Source of the DNA: Bin87 sp965232895
GTDB lineage: Bacteria; Chloroflexota; Dehalococcoidia; Lucifugimonadales; UBA3495
Assembly (NCBI GenBank): GCA_965232895.1
Contig: OZ247430.1
Span: 1,674,001 to 1,738,000 of the forward strand
Reading direction: 5' to 3'
Length of the DNA stretch: 64,000 nt
The stretch's first letter is position 1. Every line of letters begins with the position of its first letter. Under the pieces are notes generated by a model. The model saw nothing but the letters and a program-made list of their open reading frames with translations, searched no databases and was not told the DNA's origin. This document shows, piece by piece, positions 33,901 through 41,464 of the stretch. Made by a program: the position numbers and the translations under genes.

Positions 33901-35925
33901 GACCATCGGCGCGGCGGCGCTGGTCCCGTTAAAATATACGGTATAGCCGTTCTTGCCGATGGGCGCCAGGATGGCCAGCTCGTCCCCCCCTGCGGGGGCG
34001 CAGACCCAAAGGCTGGGGCCGTCCTCGGAATAGTAGGACGACTTTCCCTTGCCGTTCACGGCGCAGACTGAAATGACCCCCATGTGGTTGTTGCTCTCGT
34101 CCAGCGTCGCCCAGTTGGAGCCGGTTGTGTACGTGCCGTTGCCGGCCGCCTTCACGTACGATACTCCCCGGAAGCCCATGCCCTTGCCTATGCCCAGATT
34201 CACCGCCCGCCGCCAGAAGGAATGTGCGCGGTACAGGCCCGCTAGATCAGCCGGGCCGTAGCTCATGTTGTATACAGACACCGTTTGCATATTGCCGGTC
34301 AGCGCCTCGGCCATGAAGCTGGCGGTGGAAGCGTCCAAGACGTTGTAGTTGACCAGCGTGGCGCGCGGCGCGACACCCCGTCCGCCGACCTTGTTGTCTC
34401 GAGCGCCGATGATCCCGGCTACTGCGGTGCCGTGAGGGGGGTATTCACTATCCTGGGGCTCACCGGTATGACCGCCCCTGATCTTGCTTCGTGCGGCGTC
34501 AACGTTGTCTTTCAGGTCTTCATGCGTCGCCTCCCAGGTGGAGTCCAAGACCGCTACGGTGACGCCAGCGCCCATGGTGGTTTCCCAGACATTGCCCAGA
34601 TTGATGTCAATGCTTGGGTTGTCCCCCCTGCTGGACTGGTAGTTGGTATCCGCATTCAGATGCCAGAGGCAGGCAGACAATTCGTCGTCCCACATTTTGG
34701 TGTATGGGGCACATCGTTGACGTGCGCGTGTCGTGGCAGCCGGATATTCCAATGATGTTGGAACTGGTCCTATGGAATGGGGCGTGAAGAGATTGGGCAC
34801 GGCGGTATCGACGCCCGGCGTCGCCGAGAGCGCGTCGACCAGGCTCAATGATTCCACATCGGAGACCGTCTGGATTAGATAGGCGTTGGGCAGCTCGCCG
34901 ATCGGCGAGACGCGCTCCGCCGGGACGCCGTGCTGGTCCCAGATGGCCTGGATCTGCGTCTCGCTGAGACGCGACTCGAAGATCACGTTGACGCCGCCGA
35001 CCAACAGGTACATTTGGCCGGTGTCAGAAACCAGCCAGTTGCTCGGCGTGGCGGTCTTTGCCGAATCATCGGCCGGCGGCGCGTAGGCGGAGCCGGCATT
35101 GGCGGCGAGCGCCGAGAGTTCGGTCCCGTTGGCGCTGCCTTGCGCGCCCTGCGCGCTCGCCGCCCCGGACCCAGGCGGATTCAGCAGCCGCAGTGGGATT
35201 TCGTCGTCGCCGTCCTGCATGCGGTAGGTTCCGTCGTCGGCGAAGAAGTCCAGGACGCTGCGCCCGTCTTCCACCTCGTCGAGACTGGATCCACCGAGAT
35301 CGTCGTCGATCAACCCCTCGCCGGGGTCATCCTGCGTAGCCGCCGGCTCGTTGATGGTCAGCGTCCACTCGCCGAGCAGCGCGTCGCCGCTGCACTCCGT
35401 GGCCGAGCTGCAAAGCTGGACGCCGAACGTCTCGCCCGGATCGCTGAGGTCGTCCGAGCGCACGACGACGCTGAACTCGACGGCGCCGTCGCTCGCTCGG
35501 GTCACGCTGACGGCCGCGCCGGCGCTGGCCGCGGCATCGTTGTCGCCGCGCAACTCGAGGTCGGATGCGCTGGCCGTGTATGGGCTGGAGAACGGTTTGA
35601 GGCGAATGAAGTGGGCCCTTGCGGCCGGCGCATGGGTGATCGTCAGTGTGGCGGTCTCGCCCTCGATCACGACCGTGCGGTCGAGCTGGACCTCCGGCGA
35701 TTGCGCGACTGCGTCGTTAGCCGGCGAGCCGAACAGCGCGACCCCCAGCATGACGAGCAGGAGCGCTGTCGCTGCCGCCGCGACCCGGGGGGCTGATCCA
35801 TGTCGCCCGGGTCGAAACGTGCCGTGACCGGCATTGGAATGGACGGAGTTGCGTACTCTGTCCTTCCGAAAGAAGGGGTATAGGAAATGGCTGAAGTACC
35901 CTCTAATCACTTTCATGATCTTCAT
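27991..35925 (-). CDS. Giant secreted subtilase with P-domain and tandem Calx-beta repeats
   Basis: 2644 residues. Order: basic N-terminus and signal/anchor helix (AAAATALLLVMLGVALFG, about 48-66); an N-terminal Calx-beta-like domain (about 75-195); a linker; an S8 serine protease domain with catalytic Asp in VAVLDSTWEATHED (about 461), His in PPHGTAVAGI (about 498) and Ser in NGTSAAAPMVSG (about 669); a proprotein-convertase-type P domain (about 778-902); then at least 11 near-identical Calx-beta repeats (SGVTEGGDATFT type start, VSVADDD type end) plus divergent ones, to the C-terminus. Calx-beta domains bind calcium. Two 75-residue modules (about 1132-1209 and 1330-1410) are inserted between repeats. 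The first Asp motif reads DST instead of the usual DTG. No sortase or autotransporter signal is visible. Confidence 0.88.
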   Translation of the reverse strand: MKIMKVIRGYFSHFLYPFFRKDRVRNSVHSNAGHGTFRPGRHGSAPRVAAAATALLLVMLGVALFGSPANDAVAQSPEVQLDRTVVIEGETATLTITHAPAARAHFIRLKPFSSPYTASASDLELRGDNDAAASAGAAVSVTRASDGAVEFSVVVRSDDLSDPGETFGVQLCSSATECSGDALLGEWTLTINEPAATQDDPGEGLIDDDLGGSSLDEVEDGRSVLDFFADDGTYRMQDGDDEIPLRLLNPPGSGAASAQGAQGSANGTELSALAANAGSAYAPPADDSAKTATPSNWLVSDTGQMYLLVGGVNVIFESRLSETQIQAIWDQHGVPAERVSPIGELPNAYLIQTVSDVESLSLVDALSATPGVDTAVPNLFTPHSIGPVPTSLEYPAATTRARQRCAPYTKMWDDELSACLWHLNADTNYQSSRGDNPSIDINLGNVWETTMGAGVTVAVLDSTWEATHEDLKDNVDAARSKIRGGHTGEPQDSEYPPHGTAVAGIIGARDNKVGGRGVAPRATLVNYNVLDASTASFMAEALTGNMQTVSVYNMSYGPADLAGLYRAHSFWRRAVNLGIGKGMGFRGVSYVKAAGNGTYTTGSNWATLDESNNHMGVISVCAVNGKGKSSYYSEDGPSLWVCAPAGGDELAILAPIGKNGYTVYFNGTSAAAPMVSGVIALMRSVNAELTWRDVKMILANTAQKNDPNHHDWMTGANRYGSTAEKYSFNHEYGFGTVDAKAAVTAASGWTLLPHLSSAQGRSETTVSLPQQNSEITLNLGLRTTIDFTEHVEVIIDIDSVDVRDYRWTLVSPSGAESILAPEFISCSGKRCSMDGSFDFGSSRHLGEDPNGVWKLKVKRFAQNLPDCSTGNGTGSLTPSAVCTRIGLFNEQIRQWEIIVVGHTTVSGQPVQLSVSPLSVTEGDEVDVSVTVTGAAPTQDLVIPLLLTADTASAPGSAGADYGSLASITIPAGSLTASAKIATTSDDIDEPDETFTIGFGSLPAGYKPAGSASTVTIVDDDTPEVSIVGGSGVTEGGDATFTITASPAPAANLDVSVTVSQSGDYGAATGQQTVTIPTIGSVTLTVSTTNDDADEADGTVTATLDTPAADAGYTVSANQGAATVSVADDDAAAGYTVDPQVVANVKLWAAETHNGAEHVNRWQRVLVAFGVLDASGVSGVVMSASEAQGYADRGWPRWVPVVAELTALEASQQDPLTTPEVSITAGSGVTEGGDATFTVTSSPAPAANLDVSVTVSQSGDYGAATGQQTVTIPSAGSATLTVGTANDDADEADGSVTATLDTPAANAGYTVSSAAGSASVAVADDDVPAPPGYTVDAAVVAQVKALAAQTYHGTAHVNRWNRVLVAFGEHDGAGVTGGAMSAAEAQQMASTPNNNYVPVWNLVVAELTALEAAAAAQPEISIVAGAGVTEGGDATFDLTASPAPAANLDVSVTVSQSGDYGATTGQQTVTIPTTGSVTLTVGTTNDGADEADGSVTATLDTPAADAGYTVSSSQGAATVSVADDDTPEVSIVSGSGVTEGGDATFTITANPAPAANLDVSVTVSQSGDYGAATGSRTVTIPTAGSVTLTVGTTNDGADEADGAVTATVNSGSGYTVSSSQGAATVSVADDDVPEVSISAGSGVTEGGDATFTITASPTPSASLDVSVTVSQSGDYGATTGSRTVTIPTAGSVTLTVGTTNDQVDEANGSVTATLVDGSDYDLGATTTATVDVADDDPATPTTEETDQPALIACSNLPTISVSDAEALPSDRSADFTISLDCKPSRPVTAYYAHTREGSITGGVKIARLTSSEPYLTVSVEINGTRRLEVRVMYATGAANYRAKGSLSIVSERTSPVVVTPEISIVAGGDIIEGADATFALSASPAPTAALPVSVSVTASGDYGVGVATHTVTLPTSGAASLALPTTNDQADEADGAVTATLNAGNGYTVSSAQSSGTVTVADDDDSAPVIPVVSISAGADVTEGGGATFTVSAHPAPSANLAVSVTVSASGDYGATTGAKAVTIPTSGSATFTVGTTNDDADEADGSVTATLDTPAANAGYTVSATQGAATVSVADDDDPPPPTTPEVSVTAGSGVTEGGDATFTVTSNPAPAANLDVSVTVSQSGDYGATTGQRTVTIPTAGSVTLTVGTTDDGADEADGSVTATLDTPAADAGYTVSSSQGAATVSVADDDDPPTLLTTPEVSVSAGSGITEGGDASFTVTASPAPASNLDVSVTVSQIGDYGATTGQQTVTIPTTGSATLTVGTTNDGADEADGSVTATLDTPAANAGYTVSASQGAATVSVADDDVPEVSISAGNGVTEGGDASFTITASPAPAASLDVSVTVSQSGDYGAATGQRTVTIPTTGSATLTVGTTDDEADEADGAVTATLDTPAADAGYTVSSSQGAATVSVSDDDVPEISISAGNGVTEGGDASFTITSSPAPAASLDVSVTVSQSGDYGATTGQRTVTIPTTGSVTLTVGTTDDGADEADGSVTATLDTPAADAGYTVSATQGAATVTVADDDAPEPEAKISVTVEDASGTEGDVVEFRILLSHALTEKFEVTWLAGPAYHVRDDRAHSGDYQAMSGVMTFKPGVTALTGVVWLNDDSKDEPDEYFAVEAYLPGEWFKPASVGTMTIVDDD

Positions 35926-36276
35926 TTCCCAGCGCCCGCGGTCGGGACGCAGCGCAAGATATGGGTTGGTTTTTAATCAACCGACGCTCACCCGGCAGGG
36001 CCGGCAACCACCGACAAAGCAGTGCGCATTATCGCTTCAGCCGCCAGCCGGCGCAACCGCGCGCGTACCCGGTTTGCGGCGGGGAAACGTCAAAATCCGG
36101 GTCTGCCGGCTTTATGGATTATACGGATTGGAAGCGCTCTGCCCCAAGTGGTCTCAATCCCGTCAATCCCATAATACTGGAAATCCTGATTCTGATGAAC
36201 TACCCAACCTGGGTACGCGTGGGCCGGCTCCCATTGGAGCCGGGCCTTCTGCTGCGCTCGGTATCGAAAAGCGAGG
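35926..36276. other. Intergenic region with one dispersed-repeat half
   Basis: No gene seen. The text AAATCCTGATTCTGATGAAC at 36181 belongs to the AATCCTGATTC dispersed repeat family also found at 53611-53720, 55068-55154 and 56844. Confidence 0.5.
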
Positions 36277-36570
36277 TCAGTCGGTGGACGCGACTTCGAA
36301 GTGCTTCACCCAGTACTCGCCGCGATACAGGTGTTCAACCTCGCGGGCGATGTTGGCGCGGAACTCGCTGGTCTCGTAGGAGCGCAGATCACCCAGGGTG
36401 TCCCACACGCTGACGCTGATGCCCTCGTCCGGGTCCTCGGTGCTGCGGATCAATTGCCGCTCTTGTAACCCCTTGGGCGCGGCGCCGGTGGCAACGCGCT
36501 CGTGGTAGTGCCGCTCGAATTCCTCCCAGGAGCCCGCGCGCAGCTTACCCCAAACCATCCTGATAAACAT
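36277..36570 (-). CDS. Antibiotic biosynthesis monooxygenase (ABM) domain protein
   Basis: 97 residues, AAGGAGG ribosome binding site. A dimeric ferredoxin-like alpha/beta barrel: starts with strand MFIRMVWGKLRAGSWEEFE, a central strand SVSVWDTLGDLRSYE and the C-terminal YRGEYWVKHFEV strand. The family includes small oxygenases acting without cofactors on quinols and many uncharacterised proteins; function here cannot be assigned. It lies 60 bases downstream of the cytidylate-kinase-like gene. Confidence 0.72.
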   Translation of the reverse strand: MFIRMVWGKLRAGSWEEFERHYHERVATGAAPKGLQERQLIRSTEDPDEGISVSVWDTLGDLRSYETSEFRANIAREVEHLYRGEYWVKHFEVASTD

Positions 36571-36629
36571 TTCAGTGTATCCTCCTTGACGTTGGGCCGG
36601 CCTTGGGCGGCCGGCATTGTAAACGCTAT

Positions 36630-37319
36630 TCAGTGCTCCAGGTCACTGGCGGCATGGGCAATGACCTTGGCAGCGGTGGCGTCGCTCATGTGACCCATAT
36701 CCAGCACCATGTGGTACAGCGTCGGGTCCTGGGGCGACACCTTGAAGAATTTCTGGAAGAACTTGACGCGAGCTTCCTCCAGGCCTTCCAGGTAGGAACG
36801 AGCTTCGGTTTCGCTGAGGTGCTCGCGCTCCATGATGGTTTCGAGGCGTCGCGACATGGGAGCGAGCATCCCCACGTGGAGCACGCCGGGGGTGTCGCCA
36901 AGGATGATGTTGGCGCCGCGGCCGATTATCACCACGTGCCCGGCCTGGGCCAGGTTGCGCACGACTTCGCGGGTGGTGTCGATGAAGACCTGGTCGTTGA
37001 CCCGTTGCATTCGCGATGAGGGTTCACCGGCCAGCTCGTGGTAGGTTTCCGGCAAAGTCTCGATGCCAACGCCAAGGTCATAGTCTCCCGACACGGCAGC
37101 CCGTTCCAGGACTCGGCCCAGCAGGGCGGTAACCCGGTCACCGAACCGCTCCACCCGTTGTTCCTTGGCGATCAGGTTGGAAACCGGTGAGCCGATAATG
37201 CGAGCGGCCTCGGCGAAAACCATACGGTCAACGTAGTTGAGATGCAGATCATGGGCAACCTGCTGCCCGACGGCGATGGAGCCGGCCCCGATGGGGCCGT
37301 TGATGGTTATCACGGGCAT
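36630..37319 (-). CDS. Cytidylate-kinase-like family protein
   Basis: 229 residues, GGGAGG site. The N-terminal loop ITINGPIGAGSIAVG corresponds to a P-loop (GxxGxGxxxxA/G), though the usual Lys-Ser/Thr is replaced by Ser-Ile, so nucleotide binding may differ. YVDRMVFAEAARI and VIIGRGANIIL are typical of the cytidylate-kinase-like (Pfam 'Cytidylate_kin2') proteins; the family's substrate is unproven. Downstream is the ABM-domain gene on the same strand, perhaps in one transcript. Confidence 0.75.
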   Translation of the reverse strand: MPVITINGPIGAGSIAVGQQVAHDLHLNYVDRMVFAEAARIIGSPVSNLIAKEQRVERFGDRVTALLGRVLERAAVSGDYDLGVGIETLPETYHELAGEPSSRMQRVNDQVFIDTTREVVRNLAQAGHVVIIGRGANIILGDTPGVLHVGMLAPMSRRLETIMEREHLSETEARSYLEGLEEARVKFFQKFFKVSPQDPTLYHMVLDMGHMSDATAAKVIAHAASDLEH

Positions 37320-37460
37320 TACATCGCCTCCCGATCCCTGGTAACAGCAGGGCGCATAGCGCCGGCATCATACCGCGCCAAATACAGGATAACATAGCCG
37401 CGGCGCGGGTCGCTGAACTACCAGAGACGATCAGGGCAATCGCATCATCGGCTCCACGCC

Positions 37461-37563
37461 CGTCACTCCGGCGAAAGCCGGAGTCCATTAGTCATAGCAT
37501 GAAAGAATTTGAAGTGTATTTGACAAATTCGACCACTGGATTCCTGCGAAAGCAGGAATGACG
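37461..37563. repeat. Pair of GNRA-loop hairpin repeats
   Basis: ACTCCGGC-GAAA-GCCGGAGT at 37465-37484 and ATTCCTGC-GAAA-GCAGGAAT at 37540-37559, both perfect 8-bp stems with GAAA tetraloops, 55 bases apart. A third relative TTCCTGC-GCAA-GCAGGAA is at 58557-58574. They lie in the 37320-37701 intergenic region, which otherwise holds no gene. Confidence 0.75.
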
Positions 37564-37701
37564 GCAATGGTGCGATTGCCCTGCAGAGACGACACGCCCG
37601 TCCCAGTCGCTCCCGTCCCTGCGCTACGAGCCCGCGATACAAGATGAGGGGCAGGTATGAAACCTGCCCCGTGGCGTCGGATTATCCGTCGGTCTCCGGA
37701 A

Positions 37702-40299
37702 CTAGCGGCGCGCTCCGCCACCGCCCAGGAACCGGCGGTCGGACGGGTTGCGGCTCCCGCCGGTGGAACGGTTGGGATAGCGGCGCGGTCCCTGCCCGCG
37801 TTCGTTGGGTTCGCTGCCCAGCATGGACCCGCGTTCCCGGCCGCGGTTGGGGCCGGAGCCGCTGCGATCGCGGTCTCCGCCGCCGCCGCCACCGCCGTAG
37901 CCACCGCGTCCGCCGCGGTCACCACCGCCACCGCCACCACCGGGACCGCCGCGTCCGGGTCCGGAACGATCGCCGCCACGTCCACCGCCGCCGCCGTAGC
38001 CGCCGCGTCCGCCGCGATCACCACCTGGGCCACCGCGACCGCCGCGATCTCCACCGCCGCCGCCGAAGCCACCGCGACCACCGCGGTCTCCTCCGCCTCC
38101 GCCACCACCACCACCGAAGCCGCCGCGACCGCCGCGGTCTCCACCGCCGCCGCCGAAGCCACTGCGTTCAGGGCGGGGGGCCGGAGGCTCGGTGTCGCCC
38201 ATCAGGGCGCGCCGCGACAGGTTGATGCGGCCCATGTGGTCGATCTCGTGGATCATCACGGTGATTTCCTGGCCGATGTCCACGTTCTCGTAGGCGAGGT
38301 CGCCCAGGTCTTCGTTGCGCACCAGGCCGTCCTTGCCGCCCGGGGTCAGCTCCACGAAGACGCCGAAGTTGGTAGTGCGGGTGATCTTGCCCGTGATGAT
38401 GTCGCCCACCTCGGGGTCGCGGGTCAGGCCGTCGACCCGGCTGCGGGCCAGTTCGATCATGGCCTGGTCGTTGGAGGAGATGATGACGCCGCCGTCGTCG
38501 GAAACGTCGATGCCGCAGCCGGTCTCCTCCTGGATGGCGCGGATGACGCGCCCGCCGGGGCCGATGAGGGCGCCGATCTTCTCGACGGGGATCTGCATCT
38601 TGACCAGCTTGGGGGCGTACCGGCTCATCTGGGCCCTGGGCTCGGAGATGGCTTCTGACATGCGCTCCAGGATGTGCAGGCGGCCGACGCGGGCCTGTTC
38701 CAGCGCTTCGCTCAGGAGCTCCTGGGTCAGGCCGTCGATCTTGACGTCCATCTGGAGGGCGTTGATGCCCTTCTCGGTGCCCGCGACCTTGAAGTCCATG
38801 TCGCCGAGGAAGTCCTCGATGCCCTGGATGTCGCTGAGGACGGCGTAGCGGTCGCTGTCGGCGTCGGTGATCAGGCCCATGGCGATGCCGGCCACGGGGG
38901 CCCGCAGGGGAACGCCGGCGTCCATGAGGGCCATGGACGAGCCGCAGACGCTGCCCATGGACGTGGAACCGTTGGAGGCCAGCACTTCGCTGACGATGCG
39001 GACGACGTAGGGGAAGTCTTCTTCCGGAGGCATGGCGGCCTGGATGGCCCGCTCGGCGAGGGCGCCGTGGCCGATCTCACGCCTTCCCGGGGAGCCCACC
39101 CGCCGGGCTTCGCCGACGCTGTAGGGCGGGAAGTTGTAATGGTGCATGAACCGCTTGGTGTTCTCGGGGCCCACGGTGTCCAGGGTCTGCTTCATGGAAA
39201 GCGACGCCAGCGTGGCAATGGAGAGCACCTGGGTCTGGCCCCGGGTGAACAGGCCGCTGCCGTGGGCGCGGGGCAGTTCACCAACGCTGCACGTGATGGG
39301 CCGGATCTCGTCGGTCTTGCGGCCGTCGGGTCGCACGTTCTGGTTGATGATGCGGCCGCGCACTTCCTTCTTGACCAGGTTCTTGAAAGCCTCGGCGATG
39401 TCGCCGCTGGAATAGTCGTCGGCCAATTGCGCGGCGACTTCCGTCTCCACGGCATCCAGGCTGGAGTCGCGTTCGCTCTTGAACGAGTTGCGCTCCAGGA
39501 CCTCGGAGATGCGACCGTTGACCAGGGCGTCGACTTTCTTCTGGCGCTCCTCGGTCTCCGAGTAGTCGAAGTGGACTTCGGTCTTGGCGGCGCCGCGTTC
39601 GGCCACCAGCTTGTCGATCATCTCGATGGTCTGGACGTTGCTTTCGTGGGCCAGCCGGATGCCCTCCAGGATGACCTCTTCGGACACCTCAACCGAGCCG
39701 GACTCGACCATCATGATGGCGTCGCGATTGCTGGCGACTATCATGTTGAGATCAGCGGAATTGCTACGCTGGTAGCTGGCGTTGATCTGGTAGTCGCTGC
39801 CGTTCCAGGTGACGCGGCACGCGGCGATGGGCCCTTCGAACGGGATCTGGCTTAGGGAAAGGGCCGCGGAGGCGGCAACCATGCCCAGCGTTTCGGGCGG
39901 ATGCTCTTCGTCCACGGACAGCACGGTGATGATCACCTGGATCTCGTTGTGCAGGCCCTTGGGGAACAGCGGGCGGATGCTGCGGTCGGTCAGGCGGGCG
40001 GACAGGATGGCCTCGGTGCCGGGACGTCCCTCGCGTCGGAAGAAGCTGCCGGGGATCTTGCCCACGGCGTAAAGCCTCTCCTCGAACTCCACGGTGAGGG
40101 GCAGAAAATCGATCCCCTCGCGAGCCTGCTCGGACATCACGGCGGTGGCCAGCAGGATGGTCTCGCCACAGGTGATGGTCACGGCGCCGTGGGCCTGCTG
40201 GGCCAGGCGGCCGGTTTCGATGGTTATGGGATGTCCGCCGATCTCGCCATCAATGGAGAAGGGGTTCATCAATTCTTGGGCGGCGTCTATAGTTGTCAT
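37702..40299 (-). CDS. pnp: Polyribonucleotide nucleotidyltransferase (PNPase) with RGG-rich C-terminal tail
   Basis: 865 residues from the ATG at 40299; ATG 40329 and TTG 40344 are in-frame alternatives. PNPase degrades RNA 3' to 5' with phosphate, forming a trimer. Two RNase PH cores are seen (first around SFFRREGRPGTEAILSARL, second around SMGSVCGSSMALMDAGV), then KH (PVEKIGALIGPGGRVIRAIQ) and S1 (VGDIITGKITRTTNFGVFVE). After the S1 end near residue 706 comes a tail of about 160 residues of RGG, GGRGG and GGYGGGGG repeats, ending basic (RRFLGGGGARR). Ordinary PNPases end near 700. The gene follows rpsO, the classical rpsO-pnp arrangement. Confidence 0.95.
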   Translation of the reverse strand: MTTIDAAQELMNPFSIDGEIGGHPITIETGRLAQQAHGAVTITCGETILLATAVMSEQAREGIDFLPLTVEFEERLYAVGKIPGSFFRREGRPGTEAILSARLTDRSIRPLFPKGLHNEIQVIITVLSVDEEHPPETLGMVAASAALSLSQIPFEGPIAACRVTWNGSDYQINASYQRSNSADLNMIVASNRDAIMMVESGSVEVSEEVILEGIRLAHESNVQTIEMIDKLVAERGAAKTEVHFDYSETEERQKKVDALVNGRISEVLERNSFKSERDSSLDAVETEVAAQLADDYSSGDIAEAFKNLVKKEVRGRIINQNVRPDGRKTDEIRPITCSVGELPRAHGSGLFTRGQTQVLSIATLASLSMKQTLDTVGPENTKRFMHHYNFPPYSVGEARRVGSPGRREIGHGALAERAIQAAMPPEEDFPYVVRIVSEVLASNGSTSMGSVCGSSMALMDAGVPLRAPVAGIAMGLITDADSDRYAVLSDIQGIEDFLGDMDFKVAGTEKGINALQMDVKIDGLTQELLSEALEQARVGRLHILERMSEAISEPRAQMSRYAPKLVKMQIPVEKIGALIGPGGRVIRAIQEETGCGIDVSDDGGVIISSNDQAMIELARSRVDGLTRDPEVGDIITGKITRTTNFGVFVELTPGGKDGLVRNEDLGDLAYENVDIGQEITVMIHEIDHMGRINLSRRALMGDTEPPAPRPERSGFGGGGGDRGGRGGFGGGGGGGGGDRGGRGGFGGGGGDRGGRGGPGGDRGGRGGYGGGGGRGGDRSGPGRGGPGGGGGGGDRGGRGGYGGGGGGGDRDRSGSGPNRGRERGSMLGSEPNERGQGPRRYPNRSTGGSRNPSDRRFLGGGGARR

Positions 40300-40344
40300 A
40301 ACAGCAGTTCTCTCTACCTCTTCTTCCATCGTTGTTGCTACCAA

Positions 40345-40682
40345 CCTGCTACGTATGAATAGAGGCCGGTTTCATCGCGATTTTTGATTGTAGATCCTGT
40401 CGCCACGATTCAGATGCTGGCAGCTAACGCAATCAAGCTGCATTGTCCAGTGGCCAGATGTTTGACAATGTTTGCAGCGTTCTGAAATTGTTACGTTGCG
40501 AGTTGGGTAGCGGCTTTGCGGGTGGGGAAAGTTGGGAATCGGGGGTGAGCGCCCGGATTGATCATTCCGGGTACACGCGTTGACGGCCGCAGGGGCCGTC
40601 CCGGGGATAACGCCGGCCGGCCGTTATTACGGCCGGCTGGACCGGGGTGCGCGTAGGTCGGGTTCCGGCATTTCGGGCCGGG
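40345..40682. other. rpsO-pnp intergenic region with hairpin
   Basis: Long perfect hairpin GCCGGCCGT (40616-40624) / ACGGCCGGC (40629-40637) with a TATT loop, without a T-tract, so more likely an RNase III-type processing or stability element than a terminator. No gene seen in the remainder. Confidence 0.55.
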
Positions 40683-40949
40683 TTACCGACGCAATCCAAG
40701 CCGCCCGATGAGGCTCTGGTAGCGGCCTACATCCTCGCGGCTGAGGTAATTGAGGAGACGGCGCCGCTTGGAAACCATGGTTACCAGGCCCCGCCGGGAG
40801 TGCACGTCCTTGCGGTGAGTGCGGAGGTGGTCGGTCACCTGACGGATACGCTCCGTGAGCATGGCGACCTGCAGTTCGGTTGAGCCGGTGTCCGACTCGT
40901 GTGCTCGATATTCCTCGATGATTCCTTGCTTGGTGTCAGCGTCCAACAT
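40683..40949 (-). CDS. rpsO: Ribosomal protein S15
   Basis: 88 residues, exact family length. Conserved features: HESDTGSTELQVAMLTERI (about 17-35), LRTHRKDVHSRRGL (about 42-55) and the closing KRRRLLNYLSREDVGRYQ. S15 binds 16S rRNA in the 30S platform. It is followed by pnp in the canonical order. Confidence 0.98.
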   Translation of the reverse strand: MLDADTKQGIIEEYRAHESDTGSTELQVAMLTERIRQVTDHLRTHRKDVHSRRGLVTMVSKRRRLLNYLSREDVGRYQSLIGRLGLRR

Positions 40950-41040
40950 TACGGGTTTCGTACCTTCTCGTTTTGGGTCTTTTCAGTCTTTCGCGAAACA
41001 GGCTAACACGTCGCGAGACAATAAGCAACAAAGAGATTCC

Positions 41041-41460
41041 TCAGACGATGGCGTTGCGGTAGTCTTGCAAATAGCCTAGCAAGGCCGCAGTGTCCTCGCG
41101 CAAACGGCATTCCCACACTATGAACACCGTCCAGCCTAATTTGTGCAGCTTGGCATGATTGGCATTGTCCCGCGCTAAATTGCCGTCCAGTTTTCGATTC
41201 CAGAAATCCGCGTTGGTAGTCGGGCGCCGCTGTCCTTTGCGACAGTCATGGCCGTGCCAGAAACAGCCCTGCACCAACACGACGGTGTTGTAGCGACGTA
41301 GCACCAAGTCGGGCGCACCGGGCAACTTGCGGACGTTGAGCCGGTAGCGAAAGCCGGCTGTCCATACGGCTTGACGAACGTAACGTTCCGCCGTAGTGCC
41401 CCGGTTGCGGACGCGGGACATTAGGGCAGAGCGTTTTTCTTTGGTGAGGAAGTCGCTCAT
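41041..41460 (-). CDS. Very short patch repair (Vsr) endonuclease
   Basis: 139 residues. Vsr nicks next to T:G mismatches that arise by deamination of 5-methylcytosine. The family signature is complete: MSRVRNRGTTAERYVR, GAPDLVLRRYNTVVLVQGCF, FWHGHDC, then NADFWNRKLDGNLARD and the closing WECRL. It is the third gene of a tight operon behind a C5-cytosine methyltransferase and a GHKL ATPase; only four bases separate it from the ATPase stop. In such clusters it may act as repair enzyme for the methylase's target or as the restriction nuclease. Confidence 0.93.
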   Translation of the reverse strand: MSDFLTKEKRSALMSRVRNRGTTAERYVRQAVWTAGFRYRLNVRKLPGAPDLVLRRYNTVVLVQGCFWHGHDCRKGQRRPTTNADFWNRKLDGNLARDNANHAKLHKLGWTVFIVWECRLREDTAALLGYLQDYRNAIV

Positions 41461-41464
41461 GCTG

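Noticed and set aside
37657..38658. Ala/Thr-rich plus-strand frame of 333 residues
   Set aside because: Antisense of the RGG tail and S1/KH end of PNPase; low complexity arises from the GGN repeats.
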